From Mogibacterium sp. (GTDB lineage: Bacteria > Bacillota > Clostridia > Peptostreptococcales > Anaerovoracaceae), in NCBI GenBank assembly GCA_017404265.1, contig JAFRCS010000013.1, forward strand, positions 1 through 52,764: a DNA stretch of 52,764 bases, read 5' to 3'. Both the position numbers and the translations under genes were made by a program. Of the stretch, positions 17,872-25,094 are shown in pieces. The stretch's first letter is position 1. Each line of letters begins with the position of its first letter. Below the pieces are notes generated by a model. That model was given only the letters and a program-made list of their open reading frames with translations, was not told the origin of the DNA and did no database searches.

Positions 17872-18762
17872 CTATTCTATGTTCTGGACTTGTTCTCTTA
17901 TCTTCTCTATTTCGGCCTTGAGATCCAGCATCATCGATGTGATCTCGCGGTCGTTCGACTTCGATCCTATGGTATTGGCCTCGCGGTTCATCTCCTGGAT
18001 CAGGAAGTCTATCTTCTTGCCGATGGCTTCGCCGTCTGTCTTAAGGAAGGCCCTCAGCTGGCTCACGTGGCTGTCGAGCCTCACGAGTTCTTCAGTGATA
18101 TTTGCCTTGTCAGCGAAGATCGCTGCTTCAAGGGCTATCCTTTCCTCAGGCACTTCATATACACCGTCAAGAAGCTCTTCGACTCTGGCCTTGAACTTCG
18201 CGGCATATTCCTTTTCGATTTCAGGTGCCCTCTTTTCTATACGCGCGCGTATATCCGAAACTATGTCCGCCCTTGCCTCAAGGTCTGCCGCGAGCTTTGC
18301 TCCCTCTGCTTCTCTCATCGCGCAGATGTCGTCAGTGGCCTTCCTTGCAGCGGACACCAATCTCTGCGTCATGGTCTCTTCATCCTCTTCTGCGGCGCTC
18401 GTCTTTATTACATCCGGCATCCTTGCAAGCAGACTGAGCGACACCTTGGATTCCTCTCCAAACTCAAAGCTGTCCCTCAGTGTGCTTAAAGCGTCATAGT
18501 ATTTTGCCGCAAGATCGGCGTCCAGCTTGACATCGCTGTCGCTCTTGCCGGCATTGTCTATGCTGACGTTCACCTCTACCTTGCCGCGGGAAAGCTTCTC
18601 CTTGATAGCGGCCTTGATGGCTTCTTCCGCGAACGAGTATCTTCTGGGCATCTTGACGGAGATGTCCAGATATCTGTGGTTGACCGCTCTTATCTCTACT
18701 GTGACCTTACCTGTTTCGTCGGCATACTCTCCTCTGCCGAACCCGGTCATGCTTTTTATCAT
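17872..18762 (-). CDS. yicC: YicC/YloC-family endoribonuclease
   Basis: A 296-residue protein with the family start MIKSMTGFGRGE and the conserved C-terminal stretch DFLIQEMNREANTIGSKSND. YicC proteins are endoribonucleases acting on RNA hairpins; in E. coli YicC promotes decay of a small RNA. Length is normal. The start is 1 nt after the stop of the small membrane-protein gene; an AAGGA lies inside that gene's 3' end. Its stop is 2 nt before palindromic element copy 2. In the related Firmicutes cluster remA and gmk would follow; here the symporter does. Confidence 0.94.
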   Translation of the reverse strand: MIKSMTGFGRGEYADETGKVTVEIRAVNHRYLDISVKMPRRYSFAEEAIKAAIKEKLSRGKVEVNVSIDNAGKSDSDVKLDADLAAKYYDALSTLRDSFEFGEESKVSLSLLARMPDVIKTSAAEEDEETMTQRLVSAARKATDDICAMREAEGAKLAADLEARADIVSDIRARIEKRAPEIEKEYAAKFKARVEELLDGVYEVPEERIALEAAIFADKANITEELVRLDSHVSQLRAFLKTDGEAIGKKIDFLIQEMNREANTIGSKSNDREITSMMLDLKAEIEKIREQVQNIE

Positions 18763-18763
18763 G

Positions 18764-18979
18764 TTATTCTTCTTCCTTCTCAGCGTCTTCTACTACTTCA
18801 GGTTCAACGTCAACGGCTTCAGCGCGTGTGATCTCATCCTCTTCGAATGCTTCTTCCTCAGCTCTTCTGGCTTCTTCCTCAGCTGCGCGCTGCGCTTCTC
18901 TTTCATTGAGCTTCGCGTTGGTGTTTATGATCTTGAGAATTACATAAACGATTGCAAGAAATACTATTAACTTGAACAT
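18764..18979 (-). CDS. Small membrane-anchored acidic protein, unknown
   Basis: 71 residues. An N-terminal hydrophobic segment (about residues 2-19, FKLIVFLAIVYVILKII) is followed by a charged, probably helical region rich in Glu and Ala (AAEEEARRAEEEAFEEDE) and a very acidic C-terminal tail. It looks like a single-pass protein with a cytoplasmic acidic tail. A strong AAAGGAGGG site precedes the ATG, and the gene ends 1 nt before yicC, so it is real and co-translated with it. I do not recognise the family. Low-complexity tails of this kind evolve fast and give poor matches. Confidence 0.75.
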   Translation of the reverse strand: MFKLIVFLAIVYVILKIINTNAKLNEREAQRAAEEEARRAEEEAFEEDEITRAEAVDVEPEVVEDAEKEEE

Positions 18980-18991
18980 AAATACCCTCCT

Positions 18992-19654
18992 TTAAAAGTT
19001 CTGCGGGCGAAGCACCAGTATGTCGCTGCCCAGCTCGATGTCCCCTGTATTGATAAAACTTACTCTTGAAATGCCTACCTTTTTGCCTTTTCCGGCAGCA
19101 GTGTCCATGAACTTCTCCAGGCTGTCGATGTTTGGCAGACCGAATCCCGCTATTTCCGATCTGAAATGCATAGGGATCGCCAGCTTAGGCGTCGTCCTGT
19201 CAATAAGTTCAAGAGCCTCAAGCATGTCGTATGTGTAGACTCCTCCGACCGGAACAAGCGCTATGTCGGCATCCTTTAAGAGCACAAGATTCTCCTCAGT
19301 CAGAAGATCTTCAAACTTCTCGCCGATGTCGCCGTAGTGAACCAGTTTCTCGCCGGTCCTCTTGTTTGTGATCACATATATCCTGTTCTCGCCTCTAAGA
19401 GCGCCCTTCTCAGGATCGTGGAAAGTGTCGATATATTCCACCTTGAACGGACTCTCTTCCTTTGGCTCGATCTTCACGTGCTCGCTGCCTGCGTGATCGT
19501 CATGCCCGTGAGAACACAGCACCTCGCTGGCTACATCCACTATCTTTCCGAAGCCCGGTACCGATCCGTATCTGTATGGGTCCAGGATTATGGAATAACC
19601 GGTCTTATCATCAAGGATCTTGAAGCACGCATGGCCTATGTACTTGATTATCAT
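18992..19654 (-). CDS. MBL-fold metal-dependent hydrolase
   Basis: 220 residues of the UlaG/YtkL-like metallo-beta-lactamase family. It starts MIIKYIGHACFKI, followed by the metal motif SHGHDDHAG (HxHxDH, about residue 50), a later VPVGGVYTYD and PMHFRSE (third His). Members hydrolyse lactones, phosphodiesters or similar bonds; many have no known substrate. The start follows a GGAGAAGG site. It sits 12 nt upstream of the small membrane-protein gene and 13 nt downstream of the lipid kinase, in a run of minus-strand genes. Substrate unknown. Confidence 0.85.
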   Translation of the reverse strand: MIIKYIGHACFKILDDKTGYSIILDPYRYGSVPGFGKIVDVASEVLCSHGHDDHAGSEHVKIEPKEESPFKVEYIDTFHDPEKGALRGENRIYVITNKRTGEKLVHYGDIGEKFEDLLTEENLVLLKDADIALVPVGGVYTYDMLEALELIDRTTPKLAIPMHFRSEIAGFGLPNIDSLEKFMDTAAGKGKKVGISRVSFINTGDIELGSDILVLRPQNF

Positions 19655-19667
19655 GTCCTTCTCCCTT

Positions 19668-20573
19668 TTATCTTATGAGAGAGATGGCCGACTCTATCGT
19701 CTTTATCTCGCATACCTCGCTGCCTGCTTCATACTCGCCGTCCAGCGTCCAGTGGATGCCTTCTTCGATCTCAACCTTCATGCTGTGCGCCGAATACTTT
19801 TCTATCTGATGTGACTTGAACGTTCCGCCAAGCGTGGATGCCACGATGTCGCTCAGTTCGATCAGGTCCTTAGGCATTTTAATCATGAGGACCTCCATCA
19901 TGCCGTCGTTCATGTCCACGTCCAGCCTCTCAAGGTTCAGTATTCCGCCTATCGACTTGGAGTTGCAGACCGCGCCGAGTACGTAGTCGCCCTCATGGAC
20001 CTCCTCTTTGTCTGTTCCCGGTTCGAGCGTGATCTTTGCGTGTATCGGCTTGAGGTTTGCAAGCTCGGTCACTCCGCCCATCACGTAGGCCGCATGTCCG
20101 AAAATGTTCTTGAGGTTCTGCGGCACCGAGTATGTCACGGAGGTGAATGCTCCGAAGCTGGCCACGTAGCTGAAGTAGCGGTCATTGAAGCAGCCTATGT
20201 CCACGGCCCCGGCCTTTCCGTTGATTATCCTGTCCACGCATTCATGTATGTTCTTCGGCAGGCCTACCGAGCTGGCAAAGTCGTTCGTTGAACCCGCAGG
20301 TATGTAGCCTATCGGCGTCCTGAGGTCTTTGCTCAGCAGACCGTCTATTACCTCGTTCAGCGTGCCGTCTCCTCCCGAGACTACCACCACATCCGATTCG
20401 CCGCCGTACTCTGCCGCGAAGTCCCTGGCATCGCCCTTCCCGGTCGTCATCAAAACCTGTGTCAGATATCCGGCTCCGGAAAAACTCTCGATTATAGAGG
20501 CCATGTATTTAGGAGCCAGCATGACTCCTGCTTTAGGGTTCATGATGAACAGCAGCTTTTTTCTGTCGTGCAT
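19668..20573 (-). CDS. Diacylglycerol/lipid kinase family protein (YegS/DgkB type)
   Basis: A 301-residue protein with the DAGK catalytic signature VVSGGDGTLNEVIDGL (about residues 61-76), the N-terminal NPKAG nucleotide loop and the GYIPAGSTNDFA motif. Members phosphorylate diacylglycerol or related lipids with ATP, recycling DAG from membrane lipid turnover. The ATG overlaps the stop of the upstream YihY gene (TAATG), so the two are coupled; both act at the membrane. It is not possible to separate DgkB from YegS-like or BmrU-like members by sequence reading. Confidence 0.9.
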   Translation of the reverse strand: MHDRKKLLFIMNPKAGVMLAPKYMASIIESFSGAGYLTQVLMTTGKGDARDFAAEYGGESDVVVVSGGDGTLNEVIDGLLSKDLRTPIGYIPAGSTNDFASSVGLPKNIHECVDRIINGKAGAVDIGCFNDRYFSYVASFGAFTSVTYSVPQNLKNIFGHAAYVMGGVTELANLKPIHAKITLEPGTDKEEVHEGDYVLGAVCNSKSIGGILNLERLDVDMNDGMMEVLMIKMPKDLIELSDIVASTLGGTFKSHQIEKYSAHSMKVEIEEGIHWTLDGEYEAGSEVCEIKTIESAISLIR

Positions 20574-21715
20574 TATTCTTCATCCTCCGGCTCGTATTCT
20601 CTGTTGCGGGCTTCAAGTTCTTTCTCGATCCGCTCTTTTACGTTTCTCTCCGCTTCCAGCTCGGCTATCTCTCTTTCGCGTTTCTCCTCATAACCCGGGT
20701 CGAACTTTCTGGAGAACCTGACCGCCAGACTGTCGAGCGACCTGTCCGCCATGTCGTATTCGCCGATTATAAGCTTGTTCCACATCTCCTCGCCGTTGGA
20801 ACCGTACTGCCTGATCAGGTACTCCTTGATCTTGGCCGGCGTAAGTCTTCCGCGGCGCATGTGGATGTCCCAGGATTTATTGAACATCATGCCTATGCAG
20901 AGCACCCAGCTTATGAGGTAGAACCACAGCATCATGGCTACGATGTTTGAGAAAGCTCCATAGATAAGGTTGTAGTTGACCGCCCTGGAGATATACAGGG
21001 AGTAGAACCACGTGACTATCATGATACCTACCGTAGCTACTACAGCGCCCGGGAGCACAGCTCTCACAGGCACTCGTATGCGCGGCAGCAGATAGTAATT
21101 CGCGAGTATTACTATAAAGAACAGCCCGCCTAAAAGAGGCGTCCTGAGATCGGAGATCAGTTGCTGAAGTTCAGGATTCTGAAGCACTCTCTTCGCAATG
21201 AGTTCGCCGTATACATAGCCGACCAGAGTCAATGCTACCACCAGGATGGAGCCCGCGGCGATCGGTATCGACTTCAGCCTCTCGGAAAAGAAGTTGAACC
21301 TGTACTTTCCGTAACTGATCGTGTATGTCGTGAGTCTTGACAGCGAGAAAGCAAGTGAAGAGCTCGCCCAGAGAGCGAGGATGATCATGAAGAAGTTGGA
21401 TACCGACGTTGAAGACGCCTTGAAGAGGCCCTCAAGGAAGCTGCCCATCTCCGTCGACAAATGCTGCTCGAGCCAGTCTTTGATGAAATCCATCGAGACA
21501 TCGAAAATACCCAGTACCTGCGTAAGTACGATAAGCATAGGCACTGATGCCATGAAGAAGAAATACGCGATCTGCGCAGCAAATCCCGCATAATACTGGT
21601 CGTCAAACTGCCTCCAGAGATGGAAGCAGATCTTTCTGACCCTCTTCCACGTCAGGGGCAGCTTATGATTCTCGTCGTGATCTTCACTTACTGTGTTTTC
21701 CCAGAAATCACTCAT
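20573..21715 (-). CDS. YihY/BrkB family inner membrane protein
   Basis: 380 residues with about six membrane segments between residues 40 and 290 and a highly charged C-terminal tail (about 320-380, rich in Glu/Arg). The segment FAAQIAYFFFMASVPMLIVL and the Arg/Pro-rich LLPRIRVPVRAVLPGAV are typical of the YihY family (once annotated as ribonuclease BN or virulence factor BrkB). The function is not firmly known. The ribosome binding site is weak; translation may depend on rdgB, whose stop is 5 nt upstream. Overlaps the lipid kinase start by one base. Confidence 0.88.
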   Translation of the reverse strand: MSDFWENTVSEDHDENHKLPLTWKRVRKICFHLWRQFDDQYYAGFAAQIAYFFFMASVPMLIVLTQVLGIFDVSMDFIKDWLEQHLSTEMGSFLEGLFKASSTSVSNFFMIILALWASSSLAFSLSRLTTYTISYGKYRFNFFSERLKSIPIAAGSILVVALTLVGYVYGELIAKRVLQNPELQQLISDLRTPLLGGLFFIVILANYYLLPRIRVPVRAVLPGAVVATVGIMIVTWFYSLYISRAVNYNLIYGAFSNIVAMMLWFYLISWVLCIGMMFNKSWDIHMRRGRLTPAKIKEYLIRQYGSNGEEMWNKLIIGEYDMADRSLDSLAVRFSRKFDPGYEEKREREIAELEAERNVKERIEKELEARNREYEPEDEE

Positions 21716-21720
21716 GCGTT

Positions 21721-22380
21721 TTATCCGAGCAGTCTTTCAAGCTCGGCAATGGCATTTGCCCTGTGGCTGATGGTGTTCTTGAAATCCGTACCAAGCTGAG
21801 CGAAGGAATTCTTATAGCCGTCCGGAATGAATACCGGATCATAGCCGAAGCCTCCGCTGCCCAGCTTCTCCTCAGCGATATGACCGTGGCACTCGCCCTT
21901 CGCTACAAGGATGTACCTTCCGTCCTGTTCTTTGGCGGTCTTAGGAGCGCCTTCAGGACCCGGGTATATCAGTGTGATGACTGTAACGAACTTTGCTGTC
22001 CTTTCTTCGAAAGGAACGCCCTCAAGCTCGCCCAGAAGCTTGGTGTTGTTGTCATCGTAAACGCAGCCCTCGCCCGCGTATCTCGCGCTGTAGACGCCCG
22101 GAGCGCCCCCGAGATGATCGACCATCAGGCCGGAATCATCCGCGATCACAGGGCTGTCTGCGTACTTTTCAGCCAGAGCCGGGTCAGCATGTATCATGTC
22201 CATGATAACACTTGCCTTCAAGAAGGAATTCTCCTCAAAGGTAGTGCCCGTCTCTTCTATGTCGTCGGTCGGGATACCCGCGTCATCGCGGGATATCACA
22301 TGGAGCCCGTACTTCTCCAGTATGGCTCTCAGCTCGACTATCTTATTCTTGTTCTGTGATGCCAAAATCGCTGTTCTCAT
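21721..22380 (-). CDS. rdgB: XTP/dITP diphosphatase (RdgB/HAM1)
   Basis: A 219-residue house-cleaning pyrophosphatase that removes inosine and xanthosine triphosphates before they enter DNA or RNA. Family marks: the N-terminal ILASQNKNKIVEL, DDSGLMVDHLGGAPGVYSAR in the middle, GFGYDPVFIPDG, and the C-terminal ISHRANAI. Slightly longer than the usual ~200 residues because of a short insertion near 140-150. There is no Shine-Dalgarno; a TATAAT box overlaps the scfB stop region 9 nt before the ATG, so the mRNA may start at the codon. Confidence 0.95.
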   Translation of the reverse strand: MRTAILASQNKNKIVELRAILEKYGLHVISRDDAGIPTDDIEETGTTFEENSFLKASVIMDMIHADPALAEKYADSPVIADDSGLMVDHLGGAPGVYSARYAGEGCVYDDNNTKLLGELEGVPFEERTAKFVTVITLIYPGPEGAPKTAKEQDGRYILVAKGECHGHIAEEKLGSGGFGYDPVFIPDGYKNSFAQLGTDFKNTISHRANAIAELERLLG

Positions 22381-22389
22381 AACTGTTTA

Positions 22390-22395
22390 ATTATA
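22390..22395 (-). promoter_or_regulatory. Candidate -10 box of rdgB (possibly leaderless)
   Basis: TATAAT on minus, followed by 9 nt and the ATG of rdgB, the same geometry as pcrA. It sits just after the scfB stop codon. No convincing -35 and no Shine-Dalgarno. Confidence 0.35.
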
Positions 22396-23823
22396 TCATT
22401 TATCACGTGCTGCCGCCATCATCAGAGCGCATTCTATGCGCTTGCGGTGCAGCCTGCAGCCGAATTCATATACCTTGTTTATATCGCCGTTGGCGTGGTA
22501 GTTGTTGGCCGCGCAGCCTCCCGCGCAGTACAGCCTCGCCCAGCAGTTTTTGCACTTGTCGCGCGTGTAGATATTGTTGCCATTCGTGAAGATGGCGACC
22601 GTCTCCGGGTGAGTGATGCCCTCGTAGATATTGCCGACTATCATGTCGTCATCGCCCACGAACTGGTGGCATGGATAAAGATCCCCCGTCGGAGTGACAG
22701 CGAGATATTCCGTCGAAACTCCGCAGCCCGCGACTCTCTTGTAGATACAAGGTCCTCCCGTCAGATCGACCGTGTAGTGGTAGAAGCTGAAGCCCTCGCC
22801 CGCCTCTTCTCTTTTCAGCATCTCAAGAGCGAGCTTTTCGTATTCTTCAAACAGCTGCGGCAGATCTTCCTCCTTGAGCGCGTAAGGCGCGTCAGGAGAA
22901 GCCACTACAGGCTCTATGGAAGTCTCCCTGAATCCGAGATCAGCCATTGCGAGCACGTCCGCCGCAAAGTCCTTATTGTATGCAGTGTAAGTGCCGCGCA
23001 TGTAGTATTCGGAGCTCTTTCTGCCTGAAGCTACTGCCGGGTCGTCAGTCGTCCTTGCCTCCACAAGAGCCTTGAAGTTGTCCATGATGGCATCGTAAGT
23101 GCCCCCGCCCGACTTGCTCTTGCGCATGCGGTCGTGGGTCTCTCTTCTGCCGTCCATGCTCAGGACGACGTTTCCCATCTCACGATTGGTGAAGTCGATG
23201 ACATCTTCATCTATGAGTACGCCGTTGGTGGTCAGCGTGAAATTGAATATCTTGTTGTGCTTCTTCTCAAGCTCTCTGCCGTAGGCGACTATCTCCTTGC
23301 AGACGTCCCAGTTTATAAGCGGCTCGCCGCCAAAGAAGTCCACTTCAAGATGTCTCCTGCTGCCTGAATGCTCCACCAGATAATCCAGAGCCTTCTTTCC
23401 GACCTCAGCGCTCATTATCCCGCTTTTTCCGGAATAATCGCCTTTGCCCGCAAAACAATATTCGCAGTCCATGTTGCATCCATGTGCCACGTGAAGGCAT
23501 ATGGCCTTGAGGATCGACTGCTTGAACTTTATCTCGTCGGCCGCTTCCTCGAAAGGATCGGATGACCAGAGCAGGCCCTTTTCACAGAGCTCAGCGATAT
23601 CATCAAGTGTCTCCTGAGATTCGTTCCGGGAAATGTCATATCGGCACGCGATCTCCGAAGCGATCTTATCTCTCGCACTCTCGTCTTTTAGTACGCCCTT
23701 AGGGTCACCGCTTTCATCGAGGAGCGAGATGGCGTCATAAGCCACCTCATCCAACGAGTGGACAGCTCCGCTCGCGGCGTCGACCGCCATATTGAATCCA
23801 TTAAGTTTGTATAGATGTATCAT
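22396..23823 (-). CDS. scfB: SCIFF peptide maturase, radical SAM/SPASM enzyme
   Basis: A 475-residue radical SAM enzyme that installs a thioether in the SCIFF ranthipeptide encoded just upstream. It has an N-terminal peptide-recognition region (about 1-95), then the iron-sulfur motif CNMDCEYC (about residues 115-122) and FFGGEPL, and a Cys-rich C-terminal SPASM-type domain with auxiliary clusters (GPCIYKRVAGCGVS, LYPCHQF, CKNCWARLYCAGGC, FGCRLHRKR). All expected cysteines appear to be present. The start is supported by GAGGA. A terminator-like hairpin separates it from the precursor gene, so it is probably made in smaller amounts. Confidence 0.93.
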   Translation of the reverse strand: MIHLYKLNGFNMAVDAASGAVHSLDEVAYDAISLLDESGDPKGVLKDESARDKIASEIACRYDISRNESQETLDDIAELCEKGLLWSSDPFEEAADEIKFKQSILKAICLHVAHGCNMDCEYCFAGKGDYSGKSGIMSAEVGKKALDYLVEHSGSRRHLEVDFFGGEPLINWDVCKEIVAYGRELEKKHNKIFNFTLTTNGVLIDEDVIDFTNREMGNVVLSMDGRRETHDRMRKSKSGGGTYDAIMDNFKALVEARTTDDPAVASGRKSSEYYMRGTYTAYNKDFAADVLAMADLGFRETSIEPVVASPDAPYALKEEDLPQLFEEYEKLALEMLKREEAGEGFSFYHYTVDLTGGPCIYKRVAGCGVSTEYLAVTPTGDLYPCHQFVGDDDMIVGNIYEGITHPETVAIFTNGNNIYTRDKCKNCWARLYCAGGCAANNYHANGDINKVYEFGCRLHRKRIECALMMAAARDK

Positions 23824-23837
23824 ATTTCCTCAGACTA

Positions 23838-23867
23838 AATAAAAACGGCGCTGCCTCAGCAGCGCCG
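23838..23867 (-). terminator. Attenuator/terminator between scfA and scfB
   Basis: On minus: CGGCGCTGC, loop TGAG, GCAGCGCCG, then TTTTTATTT. The 9-bp GC stem with T-run lies 12 nt after the peptide stop and 15 nt before the maturase ATG. It probably gives more precursor mRNA than maturase mRNA. Confidence 0.85.
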
Positions 23868-23878
23868 CCGTAAGCTTC

Positions 23879-24028
23879 TTACTTCTCCTTGCGCTGCTCG
23901 CAGTGCTGATTAGCAACGCTGCAGGAAGTCTTGCTTGCAGACTGGCAGGAAGTCTGGCACTCGCCGCAACCGCCGTTTACCTTCGACTCAGCCATGTCTC
24001 TTGTTGTGATAGTCTTGATCCTCTTCAT
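23879..24028 (-). CDS. scfA: SCIFF ranthipeptide precursor, variant lacking Cys-32
   Basis: 49 residues, starting MKRIKTITTRDM, with the core CGECQTSC from residue 21. Cys residues are at 21, 24, 28, 36 and 43. SCIFF means six cysteines in forty-five residues; the canonical stretch is QSACKTSCTVANQ, but here it is QSASKTSCSVANQ, with Ser at 32 (codon AGC) and Ser at 37 (codon AGC). The start has GGAGG about 7 nt upstream. It lies directly before scfB, as in nearly all Clostridia. SCIFF is one of the most conserved peptides in the class, and work on related ranthipeptides suggests a role in signalling or population control. The substitutions are described under findings. Confidence 0.93.
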   Translation of the reverse strand: MKRIKTITTRDMAESKVNGGCGECQTSCQSASKTSCSVANQHCEQRKEK

Positions 24029-24057
24029 TTCCGGTTCCTCCATTTATATAGATTTTA

Positions 24058-25029
24058 TTATTCGTTTATTTCAACCGAGAATACCGATTTTTCTTCCGGC
24101 TTTTCGGCTTTTGCTTCAGGCTTGTGCTCTGCCAGGAATGTCGGCACCTCAGGCGCCTCGAAGTCTACAGGGATCCTTGGCACTTCCTGCGTAGCGCGGT
24201 TTTCGAAACCAGGCTTTGCTGAAAAATCAGGTTCCGGGATAGGCTCCTGTACCGCTTCCTTAGGAGCAGCGGTGATCCTGAAGTCGAATACCGCTTCTCT
24301 CTTCATGTCTCTGTTGACTATCCTGATCCTGTCAGCCTTGCCGTCATTGCTGTCAGCCTTGACAAGGATGTTGCGGGATTCTCCCGCTGCGATGTCCATG
24401 GTGACTTCCTGTCCCGGAAGAGGCGGAAGATCCCAGTTTCTGGTATCAGGATTGTATGCAGTATGGAAAAATCTTACCTTTCCTACAGTCACGTTGATGT
24501 GATAGATGCAGTCGCGGTTTACGCTCGGGAGCAGGCACTCGCTCTGCTTGTCTCCAAGCTGTCCTCTCAGGTTGACCGTGCCCTTTGCAGTCCTGTATAC
24601 CAGGCCTCTGTACTCGTTGCGTCTGTTGACCTGCTCGGAAACGATGACCACATCGCACGGCGCGTTGTTGATCACGTATTCTGCGGTAGTTCCTATCGAG
24701 CTGAGCATGTCCTCTTTGGAAGACTTGGTCATGATTATGAGATCAGCGCCTGTCTCACGTGCGGCTCTAGTGATGCGTACGCCCGCCTTGCCTACGCCTG
24801 AAAGCATCGAAAGTTTGTATCCTTCAAGCTCTGTGGCAATGAGCGCCAGCTTTTCGTCGAGCACCTTGATGGCTTCAGCTTCAGCTTCGGACTTTACCGA
24901 GTAGCTGAGTTTCTCATCGATCATGAGAAGCACCAGTTCCGCTTCATCAGGGCTGTAATGTGATTTGACATAATGCAGCGCTTTCAGACTGCGCTGTGTT
25001 TCTTCGATCGGAAGAAGTATCTTCTTCAT
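24058..25029 (-). CDS. UspA-domain protein with unknown C-terminal region
   Basis: 323 residues. Residues 1-140 are a universal stress protein fold: MKKILLPIEETQRSLKAL at the start, GADLIIMTKSSKEDMLSSIG, and PCDVVIVSE at the end of the domain. Residues about 145-240 look beta-rich and are unfamiliar (IYHINVTVGKVRFFHTAYN). The last 75 residues are Pro/Glu/Lys-rich and probably disordered. There is no membrane segment. I chose the ATG at 25029 because AAAGGGG lies 6-8 nt before it; the frame is open 14 codons further up. It lies 29 nt upstream of scfA in the same direction, so it may share its transcript. The role is unknown. Confidence 0.75.
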   Translation of the reverse strand: MKKILLPIEETQRSLKALHYVKSHYSPDEAELVLLMIDEKLSYSVKSEAEAEAIKVLDEKLALIATELEGYKLSMLSGVGKAGVRITRAARETGADLIIMTKSSKEDMLSSIGTTAEYVINNAPCDVVIVSEQVNRRNEYRGLVYRTAKGTVNLRGQLGDKQSECLLPSVNRDCIYHINVTVGKVRFFHTAYNPDTRNWDLPPLPGQEVTMDIAAGESRNILVKADSNDGKADRIRIVNRDMKREAVFDFRITAAPKEAVQEPIPEPDFSAKPGFENRATQEVPRIPVDFEAPEVPTFLAEHKPEAKAEKPEEKSVFSVEINE

Positions 25030-25094
25030 CTTTTTACCCCTTTTATGTGTTTGGTCGTCATATTTTTGCACTTTATTCTACCACATATGCGGCA

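Noticed and set aside
18527..18970. 147-codon plus-strand frame opposite yicC and the small membrane protein
   Set aside because: Hydrophobic-looking but antisense; the minus-strand small gene has the strong ribosome binding site and tight spacing.
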